Assembly (NCBI RefSeq): GCF_901709675.1
Contig: NC_051098.1
Location: forward strand, 10,417,000-10,480,999
Length of the DNA stretch: 64,000 nt
Source: Syngnathus acus
Lineage: Eukaryota > Chordata > Actinopteri > Syngnathiformes > Syngnathidae
Direction: 5' to 3'
Below, in pieces: positions 52,926-64,000 of this stretch. The first letter of the stretch is position 1. Every line of letters starts with the position of its first letter. The notes below the pieces were generated by a model. That model did no database searches, had not been told where the DNA came from, and worked only from the letters and a program-made list of their open reading frames with translations. The position numbers and the translations under genes are program-made.

Positions 52926-52979
52926 TTTAAAATACATTTTTTGAAGGATAGTTTCATCCTTCAAAAAATGTATTTTAAA
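52926..52979. repeat. Perfect 24-bp inverted repeat with 6-nt loop
   Basis: The arms at 52926-52949 and 52956-52979 are exact reverse complements; the left arm begins TTTAAAATACATTTTTTG. They are separated by AGTTTC. The sequence could form a strong hairpin about 80 bp past the baz1b poly(A) signal. It could be a minimal foldback element or part of a 3'-end structure. Confidence 0.9.
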
Positions 52980-52989
52980 CAAGTTTCTT

Positions 52990-53294
52990 CCTATAGTCAG
53001 AGGCGTAGCCAAGCCGGGGCGAGCCGGGGCGGCGCCCCGGTTAGGACTCCCTGCGCCCCGGTTGAAAAAAATCGAGCTTTTTCGATTCTTCATTTTCATG
53101 CCGTTTTTTTCTTTCGGTCTTGCGCGAATGTGCTTGCGCTATTCTATGTGCGCGATGTTATCCATTCACCGTTTGCCTCCCGGGCCCGGATGTTGTTTTA
53201 GCGATCAGCGAACGGCGTGGGTGATGTTCGATTTTTTTTCCTGTGGGCGTGCGCCCCTACTGGAAAAATTCCTGGCTACGCCTCTGCCTATAGT
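52990..53294. mobile_element. Non-autonomous hAT element (MITE) with 8-bp target-site duplication
   Basis: The element runs from CAGAGGCGTAGCCA (52999-53012) to TGGCTACGCCTCTG (53273-53286), a perfect 14-bp terminal inverted repeat. CCTATAGT (8 bp) is repeated exactly at both flanks, 52990-52997 and 53287-53294, with one extra C at 52998. An 8-bp duplication and CAG..CTG termini define the hAT superfamily. At ~290 bp it has no transposase frame; its centre is CpG-rich (GGGGCGGCGCCCCGG). The intact ends suggest fairly recent insertion. Confidence 0.88.
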
Positions 53295-56199
53295 GAAAAC
53301 CAAATGGAGCCAAAGCCACCAGAAAAAATGTGCACTTGACAAAACCTAATTTTGGCTAGTCATTGTTTCCCTTTGAATTTCATAATTTATATAGTGGACA
53401 AAGCATCTTAAATGTGATTAAAGAGGTACAAATTCAGTGTATTTTTTTTTCCAATTCATTTGAAGGCAAGAACAGCAATGAGTGCAGTTTTCAACTTTCA
53501 AATGGGCTCTGCTTCCAAAACTGTTGAAAATCAGCAGCAGCAGGTGTGCCGCTCTCAAAAAAAAAAAAAAAAAACACTGGCTGTGCTCAAATTGACCTCT
53601 GAACTCTGCACAAACTGACAACGAGGGCATGTGGTTGTGGACGTGGAGGAGTGAGTTGCCCAGCAAATATTTACCTGAGGTCAAAGTCAGTTGTGGTGTA
53701 CGGTGAGGAGAGAACAAGTGTGTGTTGACTTGCCAGACATGATGCTAAATGCTCTGCAGTCATGTTTAGCTTCTTCTATTCTGAAAATAGTCAACACAAA
53801 ACAGACACCAACAGGCTACATTTTGACCACTTGCCAATTCTAAAATCTAATACAACAGCTGTATCAAAAATGTTAACACCTAATTTGATTGACTCATGTT
53901 ACAATTTTTTTTCATTTACATATCAATATTTTGGGTAATTTTTTCAGCAACTGTATAGATGGTGATATCCAATAATAGACTTTTCAATGTGATGCAGTGT
54001 TCTTCTACACAACTTCAACCACAACTATCTGTTATTATATTATAATTATTTTCTATGCAACTTAGTTTATAAAAATATCACATCTGTCAATCAGAAGTCA
54101 GCGTTACTTAAATTGTAAAGGAATTCTTCGAGAAAATAACGCTCCTCCTTGTCCTAGGCCTCATTAAGCTGAAGGAACGTAGCTCCAAAGCAGCTCTCTA
54201 TCAAATGCTAGTGCAAATCCAAATTGGGGTCACAATAGGCCTATGGCTTTTTTGTGCAACTTGTCCCACAAATCACAGAGAGTCAAGATGTCATGATGAA
54301 GCTCTGAACGTAAATGTGATTTATGTCACAGCAGACAGAGCTCAGTCAACAGTGTGCCAAAAAAAGAAGTCACACATTCCCTCACAGAGCATAAAGATGC
54401 CCTGAAAACTATGTGTCAACTTAGATGACCGAGAAGTGAAATGCCCTAAATTTCGCTCTGCTTTTTGCTTGCAAGTGCATGTTATTATTAATGCATTATT
54501 TAAAAAAAAAAAAATCACAGTCTTTCCCCCCAATTTTCTCCACTGATGTGCTTCCTCTTGCTTTGATGATATAACCAAAACATGAAGGAAGAAAAGTGGG
54601 TGAGAGCAGAAACGGAGGAGTTCAGAGGATGCCATTTTCTCTTGGGAGTTTTCATCCCAAAAGGGATCCGGCACTCGTCTGAAAGAAATCTTCTCTTAGA
54701 CTGAACTCCCCCCCAAAACAGCATATTTGCATATCAGTCATTTATCCTCTCAACAGCACGCGTCAACACGACGATGCACACACGTCTGGCCTCTCATCAA
54801 ACGACTACACTACGTGCAAGGTATTGCTGTTCACAACTTTGTGGGTCCTCCTGAAACATGTTGATAAAATAAGCAAATAAGCAAAAGGAAGCGGGAGAAT
54901 AAAGCCGGTCACCCGAGGATTTCTTTGAACTCAGGGATCCAGATACGGTGGCGGAAACAATTGGATGAGCGTGCTGTGGGAGAGATGAAAGGCAGTCAGA
55001 CTTGTCGATGTAATAAGTGGGATGAGGCCCTTTCATGATTCATACTGAGGCTTCATCTTCCTGCTCAGTCAAGCTCCAAAATATATCTCGCAATTCTTTT
55101 TAAAGCTTAGCAGAATGTAATTAACTTGCTCCAATGCTTGTGTGCTTCAGTTCCTTTTCACAACACATCTATCAGCCACATCACGCTTTTATTCCGGGGT
55201 TTTTTTTGCAATAAGGAAATATCCCAATGTTTTATGTTAGAGGAAAGAACAATAAATAGGCCTCAATTCTGGAATGCAGAGCAAAAATCAATTGTTACCA
55301 AAAGTTGTTTGTCCGACCGACCACATTGTGTTTCTGCGATTAGCATTTGTCATTAATAATGAATTGTGAAGCCACACACAAACACACAATATATCACAAA
55401 AAGCCATTGAGATATGTTGATCCCATGAATAGAGTTAACTTCTAGTACCTTAATTGTGATTTACTAGGGTGGCAAAACATTTCCATTGTGAGCCAAAATG
55501 CAAAAAACAAGAAAATAAGCAATTTGTAAACACACCATTCAAATACATTTGCACGTGTATAACTTTCTCCTTTTTCTCCATCTTGCTGTACTGCAGAGTA
55601 GTTACAGTACATGATAGCCTGCTGTTCTACCATCTCATGTTTCTGAAGTCGTACAGTGTGCATATGCCTTGTGGCGGGGGGTTGGGCGGGTGGGCTTCCG
55701 CAATAAATAGATTAAAGTGTGCAATGGACCACTAACCACTCCTTCGTCTCTCCGGCGAATGACTCACTTGAAAAAAAAGTTGCAGCTGTCAGGGCTAACT
55801 TCAGTTCAGTCTTAATTTTTGCTTGAGTGAAAAAGAAGGGAGGTGTGCGTGCATATGTTTACACCATCAAGGCAAAGACAGCAACAGAACTGAAAAGTGC
55901 CACACATCATAACATAAATGTATCAATTTTGATGGAAGTGTGAATATGAACCAGGCAATGTGTGCGCAAAGGTGTGCTTGCGTCTTAATAGGAGGCCGGC
56001 CGGCACAGTGCTGCCGATAGTCCCATAAAGGAGCCTTTGAATGGCTGGCCTCTGCTAAAGTCATAGCAGATGTGAGCGAAAGAATATCCACCCAGGTTGA
56101 GTGGCCCTTCACTACGAAGGCGACAGGAATCCAAATCAGGGGAGGCAGATGCATGGCAGACAAGGGCCCACAGTGTATGGCACAAGTACACACACACAA
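53295..56199. other. Intergenic, no gene recognised
   Basis: AT-rich sequence with short open frames of no recognisable family, and an A run near 53,557-53,574. I find no splice-linked coding series. Confidence 0.5.
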
Positions 56200-56293
56200 T
56201 CTCCAGTGGTGCAATCGGTTAGCGCGCGGTACTTATATGACAGTACATTGTCGAGCAATGCTGAGGTTGTGAGTTTGAATCTCACCTGGAGCA
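56200..56293 (+). tRNA. tRNA-Ile(UAU), intron-containing, possibly degenerate
   Basis: Sequence and fold match vertebrate tRNA-Ile-TAT. The A box region TGGTGCAATCGGTTAGCGC is intact. The anticodon arm CGGTA CT TAT A (56227-56237) holds anticodon TAT at 56234-56236. An intron of about 20 nt (56238-56257) follows at the canonical position, and the arm closes with TGCTG. The T arm is perfect (GTGAG/CTCAC), but its loop is TTTGAAT, so the invariant C56 is T. The acceptor stem has 6 of 7 pairs; the first pair is T-C instead of G-C. A TTTT terminator is at 56297-56300. The gene is probably transcribed, but function is uncertain. Confidence 0.82.
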
Positions 56294-56300
56294 GAATTTT

Positions 56301-59300
56301 AAGGCAATGTTGCTCAGTGTTTGTCTCCAAACTTGCAGGTTACAGGTTCAATCCTCATCCCTGATGCCCATGTCGAAGATTCCTTGAGCAAGACACCGAA
56401 CCCTGAATTGCTCCCACTGGTAGAATATCTTAATTTCGTTGTGAATCAGTTGTACATTGACAATATAGCAGCTATATTGCTTTATTTACTTTTGTTGTGT
56501 GTTGATGTAATCAACTTCACATACAGTATATGTATTTATTTATATATTTGGAGGTTTGGCAGCATTGCAAATGTAGATGTAAAAAAAATTACGTTACTAC
56601 ACTAGGCCTCATAGACACATTTATTGTACTTGAGCCAATCACAAATGATAGATGGGAGGTTTGGTTTTATTACCTGTGTTGCTATAAACACATTGTACAT
56701 ACAGTCTGCTTTTTTTAGTGTAACATGATAAGGAATTCTATGTGCCAGATCATAAATATGGGCCTAGTACTTGTATCCAGAGGCAGAACATAACATGAGC
56801 TCACTCGTGAACGGCTGCTCTCACCGTGACCACAATGCAATATACAGTATTTTAACACAAGCACAAAATTGTCTGCATTTTCTGACATTTAACACCAAGT
56901 AGAAAATCATATAATACAAAAATCTTGCAATAAGTTGACAAATGTCGTGTAACCGACATTATGGAGGAAGCAAACATATTCCACATAGTGAGCACCCGAA
57001 GGTACTCCTTGTATCTTATCTTATGAATTCCTTCCGTCGTTTTTTTTTAATCTGACTCATTTTTCTCTCATAACAACTTTTTTTTCTACAGTCCATGCTC
57101 AGATGGAGCTCAGAGGAGAAACGAATCTGGAGGAGGTTGCCTGGCGGGCATCACTTTTCCCTTTTTAATTAAAACCGCACACCCAAATAAATGTTACAAA
57201 GTTTCACACCCACTCATATGAAAAGAGCCCGCCAGGGTCTGAAGTTTGCCTTTGCGAGGATAAATATCTAAGTGGCAGCTTTTTCTGTAAGGGAATCTAC
57301 TCGTCTGTCGTTTTGTCGGATTAGCCGGGGTAAGGAAAACATGAGGATCGCGTTCCGTGCGTTTCCCACTCTCTGGCTGTTCAGCATAAACACCCAAAGC
57401 TCTTGGCTGTCCTCACATCCGCCTCCTTCAGCTCCAACGCCACTTTCTTTGGGGCCGGGGGTTCCAGCGTGGGGTTTGTTTTAGTAGCGCAGCCCCACAT
57501 GAGTGTTTGGTTGTTTTGCGTGTCACGCCGTGTGAGTGTTTGATTATGTTGAGCGTTACATAGCATGTGCGTGCGTGTTAGCAGGGAGGTGAAGGTCGTT
57601 CAATCCTTCCTTGCTTTGTCCTCTGCTGCACTGTTTTTTTTTTTTTTGCTTGAAGTACACTGCGGTCCAGAGCACAGGTGTCAAACTCAAGGCCCGGGGG
57701 TCAGATACAGCCCACATCATTTTATATGGCCCGCAAAGACAAATTATGCACCAAAATCACGTCAATACTAAAGTAAAATTTTTTCACTTTTAAAAAATAG
57801 AGATATTGCTTGCAATCTTTTTACCATTCATATTTTTTAAATATTTGAAGTTTGTTGTGAAGGCGATACAATTAATAATATGAGACGTTCATACATTTAT
57901 TTGGGTTGGCAATTTTAATGGCCTTCCGAAGAAAACTATGACTACGATAAGTTTGACACTGTAGAAAATGGAAGGACTTGTGTCATTCTATCTTTTGAGA
58001 AGACGCAGGTAGGTAGAACAACAACTATAATGTGAACATACGATCTAAAACTTCATAAAGTCATATTTGCAATGCAGAGCCTGAGCTATCACTTCTATTG
58101 AGGTTGATGTCATCTTTACATACACCACCTGTAAATATTCACTGGAGAACCACATTTAGTAACCTGTGGCTAAATATAGTCTCCAACAAATGTATTATTC
58201 ACAGCTTAGTAATAATAATAATAAAAAAAACTTGAACACTGCCGTGTTCTGTTTTTCAGGAAATCATTTGAATTTTAAAACAGGTTGGCACTGTCAGTAA
58301 TATTCAGCTGCTTGGTTTGGAAATACGACAAAAGAGGAGTGATCCCTACAATAAAGTATCCAGATGAGTCATGTTGGTTTTGGTTCATTCATGAAGTTTA
58401 TTGAATATATTAAAGAGGAGCAGAGAGCTGCCTGTTACTATCTTTGACTTCCAAAGAGGGGGAAAAAAAACTTCAATGACATGCAAGATGATGGAAGAGG
58501 GACACATGAGCACCGCATGGGCCTGACTGACCGTGTTTGAAAACCATTTGTAGCATTACAACACGCTGCCCAGTTGGGTTCTGGTTTGGAGCCTGTTAAT
58601 AAGCTTTGAGCCGCCAAACATCCGCCTAGGAGCTCTTAATGAGCCTGTAGCCTGGCTAGTAAACAAGGCCAGATGCAAACCCTTAACACAAGCACAGGAA
58701 ATGTCTCGTGCCGTAACAACACAAGGCCGCGTCTGCGTGACGAGGTGCGAACAGGAAGGCTGATCCCTGCAGGTTGGCTCCCCCTGCTTGACTAGAACTT
58801 CTTATCCTGAGGGGAAGGGCCGCATGCGGGGCTGCCGTTCCAGGTCTTGCTTTGCGTGCCAATTTTTTTACTGGCCGCCAAGATCATCACAGACTGCTGC
58901 CTGTGCTCCCTTTCCACAGCTTACGGTTACACAATATACACAAACCACAATTTATTCAGTACCGTGTTGGACTTGGTGTGTCAGCTTTGACACGCCACAA
59001 TAGGAACAATATCTGCCTCCGCATAGAGTATCTCTCTCGTGCAACAAGGTTTATATTTGACTTGCGAGGGGGCTGAGTTTTTGACAAAAGGTCCAGTGTT
59101 TGAGTGTGAGTGGCCCCAGCTGGTTCCTTTTACCACACAGACTGGCTAATGTACAGTGATCAGCTTGAGTCAACAGTCCTGGCCGGAAAAAAAAACTTAA
59201 TTGATGATGGGAAATTTATGTGGCAAATGTGTTTGAACTGTCCCAAAGTGTCCCATTGAATTTTCTGTCTCATTTGCTCCACAAAAGACAAACAACACTG

Positions 59301-59677
59301 GACAACCTCACTGGTTACTCACAACATGTGCAGACGTTCATTAACGGTTTCATTTGCACGAAGCAAGTTTCAGCCGGCCGTGCAATGAGCCCCCCCCATT
59401 CTTCTCCACAGCTACCACCTCCATCGCCTATCCCTAATTAGCTCTTAACATCCTTCATGAGAACGCGGGAGCTTATTCACAAAGGACTTTTATATTGCTC
59501 AGACGGAATGTTTGACCAAAATGTGTCTACTGCCTAAGAGAGATATTCATGTAATTTACATCCATGGTATGAATCCAACTTTCAAAGCCAAATGTTTGCA
59601 TCATTGGCAAAAATATAAATTTATATCTGTTAGACAAGATGACTGTTACCACTGCATGGAACAGCTTAGCTTGCATC
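56301..59677. other. Intergenic, repeat relics only
   Basis: No protein gene is recognised. The stretch includes a degenerate hAT-like element (57675-57961) and AT-rich sequence. Some GC-rich islets (about 57,420-57,480 and 58,700-58,860) carry no coding signal. Confidence 0.45.
57675..57961. mobile_element. Degenerate GGCCCG-type hAT-like element
   Basis: The left end CAGGTGTCAAACTCAAGGCC and right end AGTTTGACACTG are approximate inverted repeats (CAG(G)TGTCAAACT), about 287 bp apart. The left end matches a very common vertebrate dispersed repeat. I find no exact target-site duplication, as expected for an old copy. No transposase frame remains. Confidence 0.55.
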
Positions 59678-60042
59678 CATCCATCCATCCATCTTCTGTA
59701 CCGCTTAGTCCCCACGGGGGTCGCGGGAGTGCTGGAGCCTATCCCAGCGTCATCGGGCAGTAGGCGGGGGACACCCTGAACCAGTTGCCAGCCAATCGCA
59801 GGGCACACAGAGACAAACAACCATTCGCACTCGCACTCACACCTAGGGACAATTTGGAGCGCTCAATCAGCCTACCAAGCATGTTTTTGGGATGTGGGAG
59901 GAAACCGGAGTGCCCGGAGAAAACCCACGCGGGCCCGGGGAGAACATGCAAACTCCACACAGGGAGGGCCGGAGGTGGAATCGAACCCGCACCCTCCTAA
60001 CTGTGAGGCGGACGTGCTACCCAGTGCGCCACCGAGCCGCCA
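59678..60042 (-). mobile_element. Full-length tRNA-derived SINE with 13-bp target-site duplication
   Basis: Read on the minus strand, it starts at 60042 with a tRNA-like head containing an A box (GGCGCACTGGGTAGCAC) and a B box (GGTTCGATTCC). A conserved SINE body follows, and it ends in a (GGAT)n tail at 59678-59692. The body carries the well-known fish segment AGTTTGCATGTTCTCCCCG. CTTAGCTTGCATC flanks both sides (59665-59677 and 60043-60055). The open frames here are fortuitous. Confidence 0.9.
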
Positions 60043-60066
60043 CTTAGCTTGCATCAGTAAAAAAAA

Positions 60067-60161
<95 letters not shown>
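60067..60161. repeat. (ATT)n microsatellite, about 31 units
   Basis: An almost perfect ATT/AAT trinucleotide repeat begins 12 bp beyond the SINE target-site duplication, preceded by an A run. It encodes only poly-Ile in both directions, so those open frames are discarded. Confidence 0.97.
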
Positions 60162-60162
<1 letters not shown>

Positions 60163-63100
60163 AGCAATCAATTATTATTATTATTTTTTTTAAGTGTTTG
60201 ACAGGGGATGCTAGATGGCATATTACCGGTATGGGGAAACTCTGGGTTGGGATAAAGAAATTGAATAGCCAACTGATATTTCATATATTCTTCTTCTACA
60301 AGAATGCAAACGACACCAAGTTTTCACTCTTGTAACACATTTGAAACTCAAGACTTTTAAAAAAAAACAACTATTCCCCGTTAAAAGCTCCATTTACAGT
60401 CAGCGTTAACGAGACAAGACGATGATTAAAAGCAGTCAAATGGTTTAAAGCGACACGGCAGCCAGCATCAAGTTTGAGCGTCGTCTAGAAAGTTCAGGAA
60501 GAAAGCCACTCAAACTGAAAGGTAACCAAGTCAAAAAGTGGGTGAAAAAAGCAGACAAGAACAAAAAGTTGAAAACTCCAAATCAAAGACTGTGCAAGGG
60601 AGAATATCAGATCTATGCAGGATTGCGTCTCCTCCGTCAGAACACAGAGCCCACGGGTGAGCCTTTGATGACTGTGTGTGACAAGAGCACATTTTTAGGA
60701 TGCACTGCAGCTACACTGTGCCAGCAGACGCATTTCACAGACAAGCCAGCCTCAAATCCAAGTGCTTCTGATCCATTTTATTTCCGGCTTACCAACCACT
60801 TAAACCGTCCTTCTTAACCGTAAGCTTTACTCCTAAGCCTGAGGTCCATTTCCACATATGTGCAAAACTCGTCGTTGCTATCAACAAATGCAAAAATGTT
60901 AAGGTGGGAGTTAATATAGTGTGACCTCCCCTTGCGCTTCACTTTAAATTCAGGCATACGCCTCTCTTGGACTAGCACACCAAAAGTCAAATTGATCATT
61001 TTAATGTTATTATACCAAACTCATTTTCGTTTGCGGGCCGAATCGTACTTTGTCGTTATGGTTTCTTTCCGTGACCCCCAAATAAATATACGATTAGAAG
61101 AACTTCGAAGAAGTTATGTCTGTGGAGTTTCTCCTCATCGTCTGAAAATGACTGATATAAAATACACAAGCAATAGCTAATGTTAGCGACCTAACTTAGG
61201 TGCTCATTGAGCATTTTAAAAGCACACATTATAATTCTTGTGAGTGAGGGAAGATCAAGAGCACGGCTTGCCTGACTAGCTGGGATGGCCCTGGTGGCAT
61301 CAATGAGTCAAGATGAATGAAGATTGTGATGTGGTGGTGAAGTGATTAATTGTTTAGTCAATCGATGGCATTGAGAAAAAAAAAGGGATTTTACATGGCC
61401 CAAGATGACAAGTTCCAAACGCCCACATCCTGTCCTTTCCTCCTCCCACCTTTTAGTGAGCCCCCAAAAGCAGCCCCTTGCATTGCGTTTGTGTTCTTTG
61501 TTGATGCTGTTTTTCACATTTTTTTCGTCCTTTTTAACTCCTGCTCCGTCGCTTTTTCTCTGGGGAGACACTCTTTGGAACAAGAGATTAGAGCTGGTGC
61601 TGCCTAGCAACTGAATAAAAATGGCAGTAACAAAAGCGGCACTCTCACTCTCAAATGTCTGACCTACATAATCCCAAAGCTCTGATCATACAACACAACA
61701 ACATGATGAAAGGCCCGCCGTGATTTAACCCTCAAACAAACATTCGCCGTCGGTGACCCCCCCCCCATCTTCCCAAAGAGCCACTTCGCTCTCCTGCTGC
61801 TCCACACCAAAGCGTGACTCGTGAAATCTTGACGCTGCCTAATTAGAAAGGAAGAAGAGGCAGAGAAGACTTTTTGGAAATGAGATGAATGCATATGTGG
61901 GGAGATGGCAGCAGAGTGGCAAAGGAGATTAAGAGTGATCACAGTAAGGCTGTGGGCAGAAGAGAGCAGACTCATCCACGCTTCAGCCACAGGTAAACAG
62001 CACAGGGGTGAGGAGAGACGGAGGAAACAGCTTTACTTCTCTGTTTTCTGCTTTCTGATCAAAGGACATGAGAGAAAAGTATCATTCCGAAAAAAAAATA
62101 CAATGAATAGATAGAAACATATTTGAAACTTTTTCTTTAGATGCACTGAAAAACAAAAACTAGATGCCAGGTGACATTTTCCAAATACAGGTGCATCTCA
62201 ATAAATTAGAGTTCAGGCTAATGTTCATTTAAAAATTTGAAATGCATGTTGGTGCCGAAAAACTTGGAATTAGCTCAAGTTCAGTTATGAAGCAGTGAAA
62301 AACTTTTTTTTTTGTATTTATGCTTTCAAAACAAATAAAGACAATGAATAATGATAGTGACAAGCTAATGGTTTGTCTATTTGATCCAAAGCTAACCAAA
62401 CCATTTTAAACTTATTGACGTTTTTAGACAGCATATAAAATGAGAAGTCTTCAACCCAAAAGAAGAATTTATATGTCAATTTAAAAGTAACACTACTAAT
62501 CAGAACACTCGTTCAAAGCCTTTCAACAAACTTTCCGTATTTGTGGACTTTCGTCACTCCGATGTGACAACCTCTCATACCAACAATTTGATCTCTTGAT
62601 ACTCATTTCAGAAAATCAATGTCAAGCCAAATTCACGCCAGTGTGCTTTCACCCACGATTCACCTCTGAGATGACTGCGTCAGTGTTTGTGTGTGCGGTA
62701 TGATGGGTCACTGTGTGTGTGTGTGTGTCTCGGTGTAGCAGCAGTGGCAGACTGGGTGTCTAATTAGAGTCCGGTTGCGTGGTGTGACGAGCTGTGTGAA
62801 CTCGGCTGTTCTCCGACGAGCACATTTTCATGGTAAGCGTCTCTTTGGGGGCCTGCAGGTTTTCAATGAACTCATTTGCACATCAAAACAGGCCAGGAAA
62901 GGGATAGTGCTCAAGGAGGGGGGAAGGACTGCCAGGGGAGGGAGGGCAGGCCAATGAAGGATGCTTTATTTTCTCCTGTTTTTTTTCCGGGGGGCAAAGG
63001 GATGGAGTCTATGAGGGAGGCACATTGATGCCATAATGATCGACTTTAATCAGACCCATGACCAGCTGCATGGATTTCTCCTGTGCAGACAATAACATGG

Positions 63101-64000
63101 TGTCAGCAGATAAACTGCTGCGGTGTTTTAAGAATTTTCATAAAAACAAACGTTGCTAATCCTAACCCAAATCATCTCACTCTGCATTTCTAAGTACATT
63201 TTGAAAACTCTTGTAGACAGAATGAAACAATCCCTGATAGATCTACAAGGGAGTGCACCACCTTTTCCGGGAGTTGAACTTTTAGTTTAACTTTTGACCC
63301 AGACAAATGAGCTGCCCAGTGCAACTGACGCTGACACTATTAAGCCTCCTGCGTGAGCCAGAGCAAGAGAAGAAAAACAGCGTGGAGTCACAGCCAAACT
63401 AAATGTTTCGATGGAGGCTGAGCTTACTCCTGAAAGTGGACATTATGGGGTGGAGTTTTCTCCAGAATGAGCCTAGTGATGATTGGATGGCTCCTTTCCC
63501 AAACTGCAGACCTCAGGTGTGTGTGTATTTGTGTACACTCGTGTGTGTGTGTGCGTGCGTGCGTGTGAGTTTTGAAGGTGTTCCCGGCAGACACGTCTCT
63601 GGCGCCAAAGTAGCCGCAGCTCAAACAAACTCTGTTTTTGGACTGAACCTTCCTTTTTGCGTCCATCTGAAATGTTGTGCTGTGTGATTTCTCTTCCTTT
63701 GGTAAAACGAGAAACTAAATTTAGCTTCTAATGAGCTGGAACCACAGTATGGATGTGCTGATTGAGAGCATATTAGTGGAAAAAGAAACAATAACATCCT
63801 GCTTATCTAATGTTTTTAAGGAGATTAAAGATAGATGGCGCTGTTTCTTTGGAATTATTCACATTTTTTGTATTAAATACAGAGCAGTGACTCAATTGTG
63901 GAATTAATGTTTATTAAATACACACATGTATCAATCCTTAATTTACCAACTCAGGGTCGGTGGTGATGCATAAGTACCAAAAACACGTCAACATGTCACT
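60162..64000. other. Intergenic, no gene recognised
   Basis: I see short GT microsatellites (about 62,711-62,730 and 63,540-63,567) and a C run near 61,759-61,769, but no exon series, promoter or RNA gene that I can support. Confidence 0.45.

Noticed and set aside
59872-60193. Poly-Ile open frames on both strands
   Set aside because: Caused by the ATT repeat and the SINE; no start context or family match.

Overview
This 64 kb window is nuclear genomic DNA from a teleost fish. The four protein-coding genes are split into many short exons, most introns are only about 80-800 bp, and the products match vertebrate families almost residue by residue. The repeats (a tRNA-derived SINE with a (GGAT)n tail, hAT-type DNA elements, a LINE 3' end, long CA and ATT microsatellites) are also typical of ray-finned fish. 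A syngnathid-like species is possible but cannot be shown from this sequence.

Layout: 1-5075, non-coding upstream sequence. 5076-7486 (+), ypel2, four coding exons, with a ~2 kb 3'UTR ending near 9.5 kb. 9.5-12.8 kb, intergenic with repeat relics. 14631-37216 (-), hip1 (huntingtin-interacting protein 1), 31 coding exons that join without a frame error to 1,045 codons. Its ~10 kb first intron contains a GC-rich internal promoter and a second ATG exon (32452-32469). 39257-40640 (+), bcl7b, six exons. 42838-51509 (+), baz1b (WSTF), 20 exons, 1,585 codons. 52.9-64 kb, no protein gene recognised, but a complete non-autonomous hAT element, a tRNA-Ile(UAU) gene with an intron, and a SINE with target-site duplications.

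The genes are not an operon. hip1 acts in clathrin-mediated endocytosis and actin linkage. bcl7b encodes a BAF (SWI/SNF) subunit, baz1b encodes the WSTF/WICH chromatin factor, and ypel2 encodes a small zinc-binding Yippee protein. bcl7b and baz1b are neighbours in the human Williams-Beuren region at 7q11.23, and HIP1 lies on the same human chromosome arm. The block hip1-bcl7b-baz1b is therefore a compact version of that synteny. hip1 and bcl7b are divergent, with 2.04 kb between their start codons.

The most unusual signals concern splicing. There are two introns with minor (U12-type) spliceosome signals, one AT-AC in hip1 and one GT-AG in baz1b. hip1 also has a GC-AG intron and a (TG)46-T17 tract directly before a frame-shifting 58-nt exon. 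All exon borders were derived by hand from reading frame, splice sites and family similarity; no database search was run.
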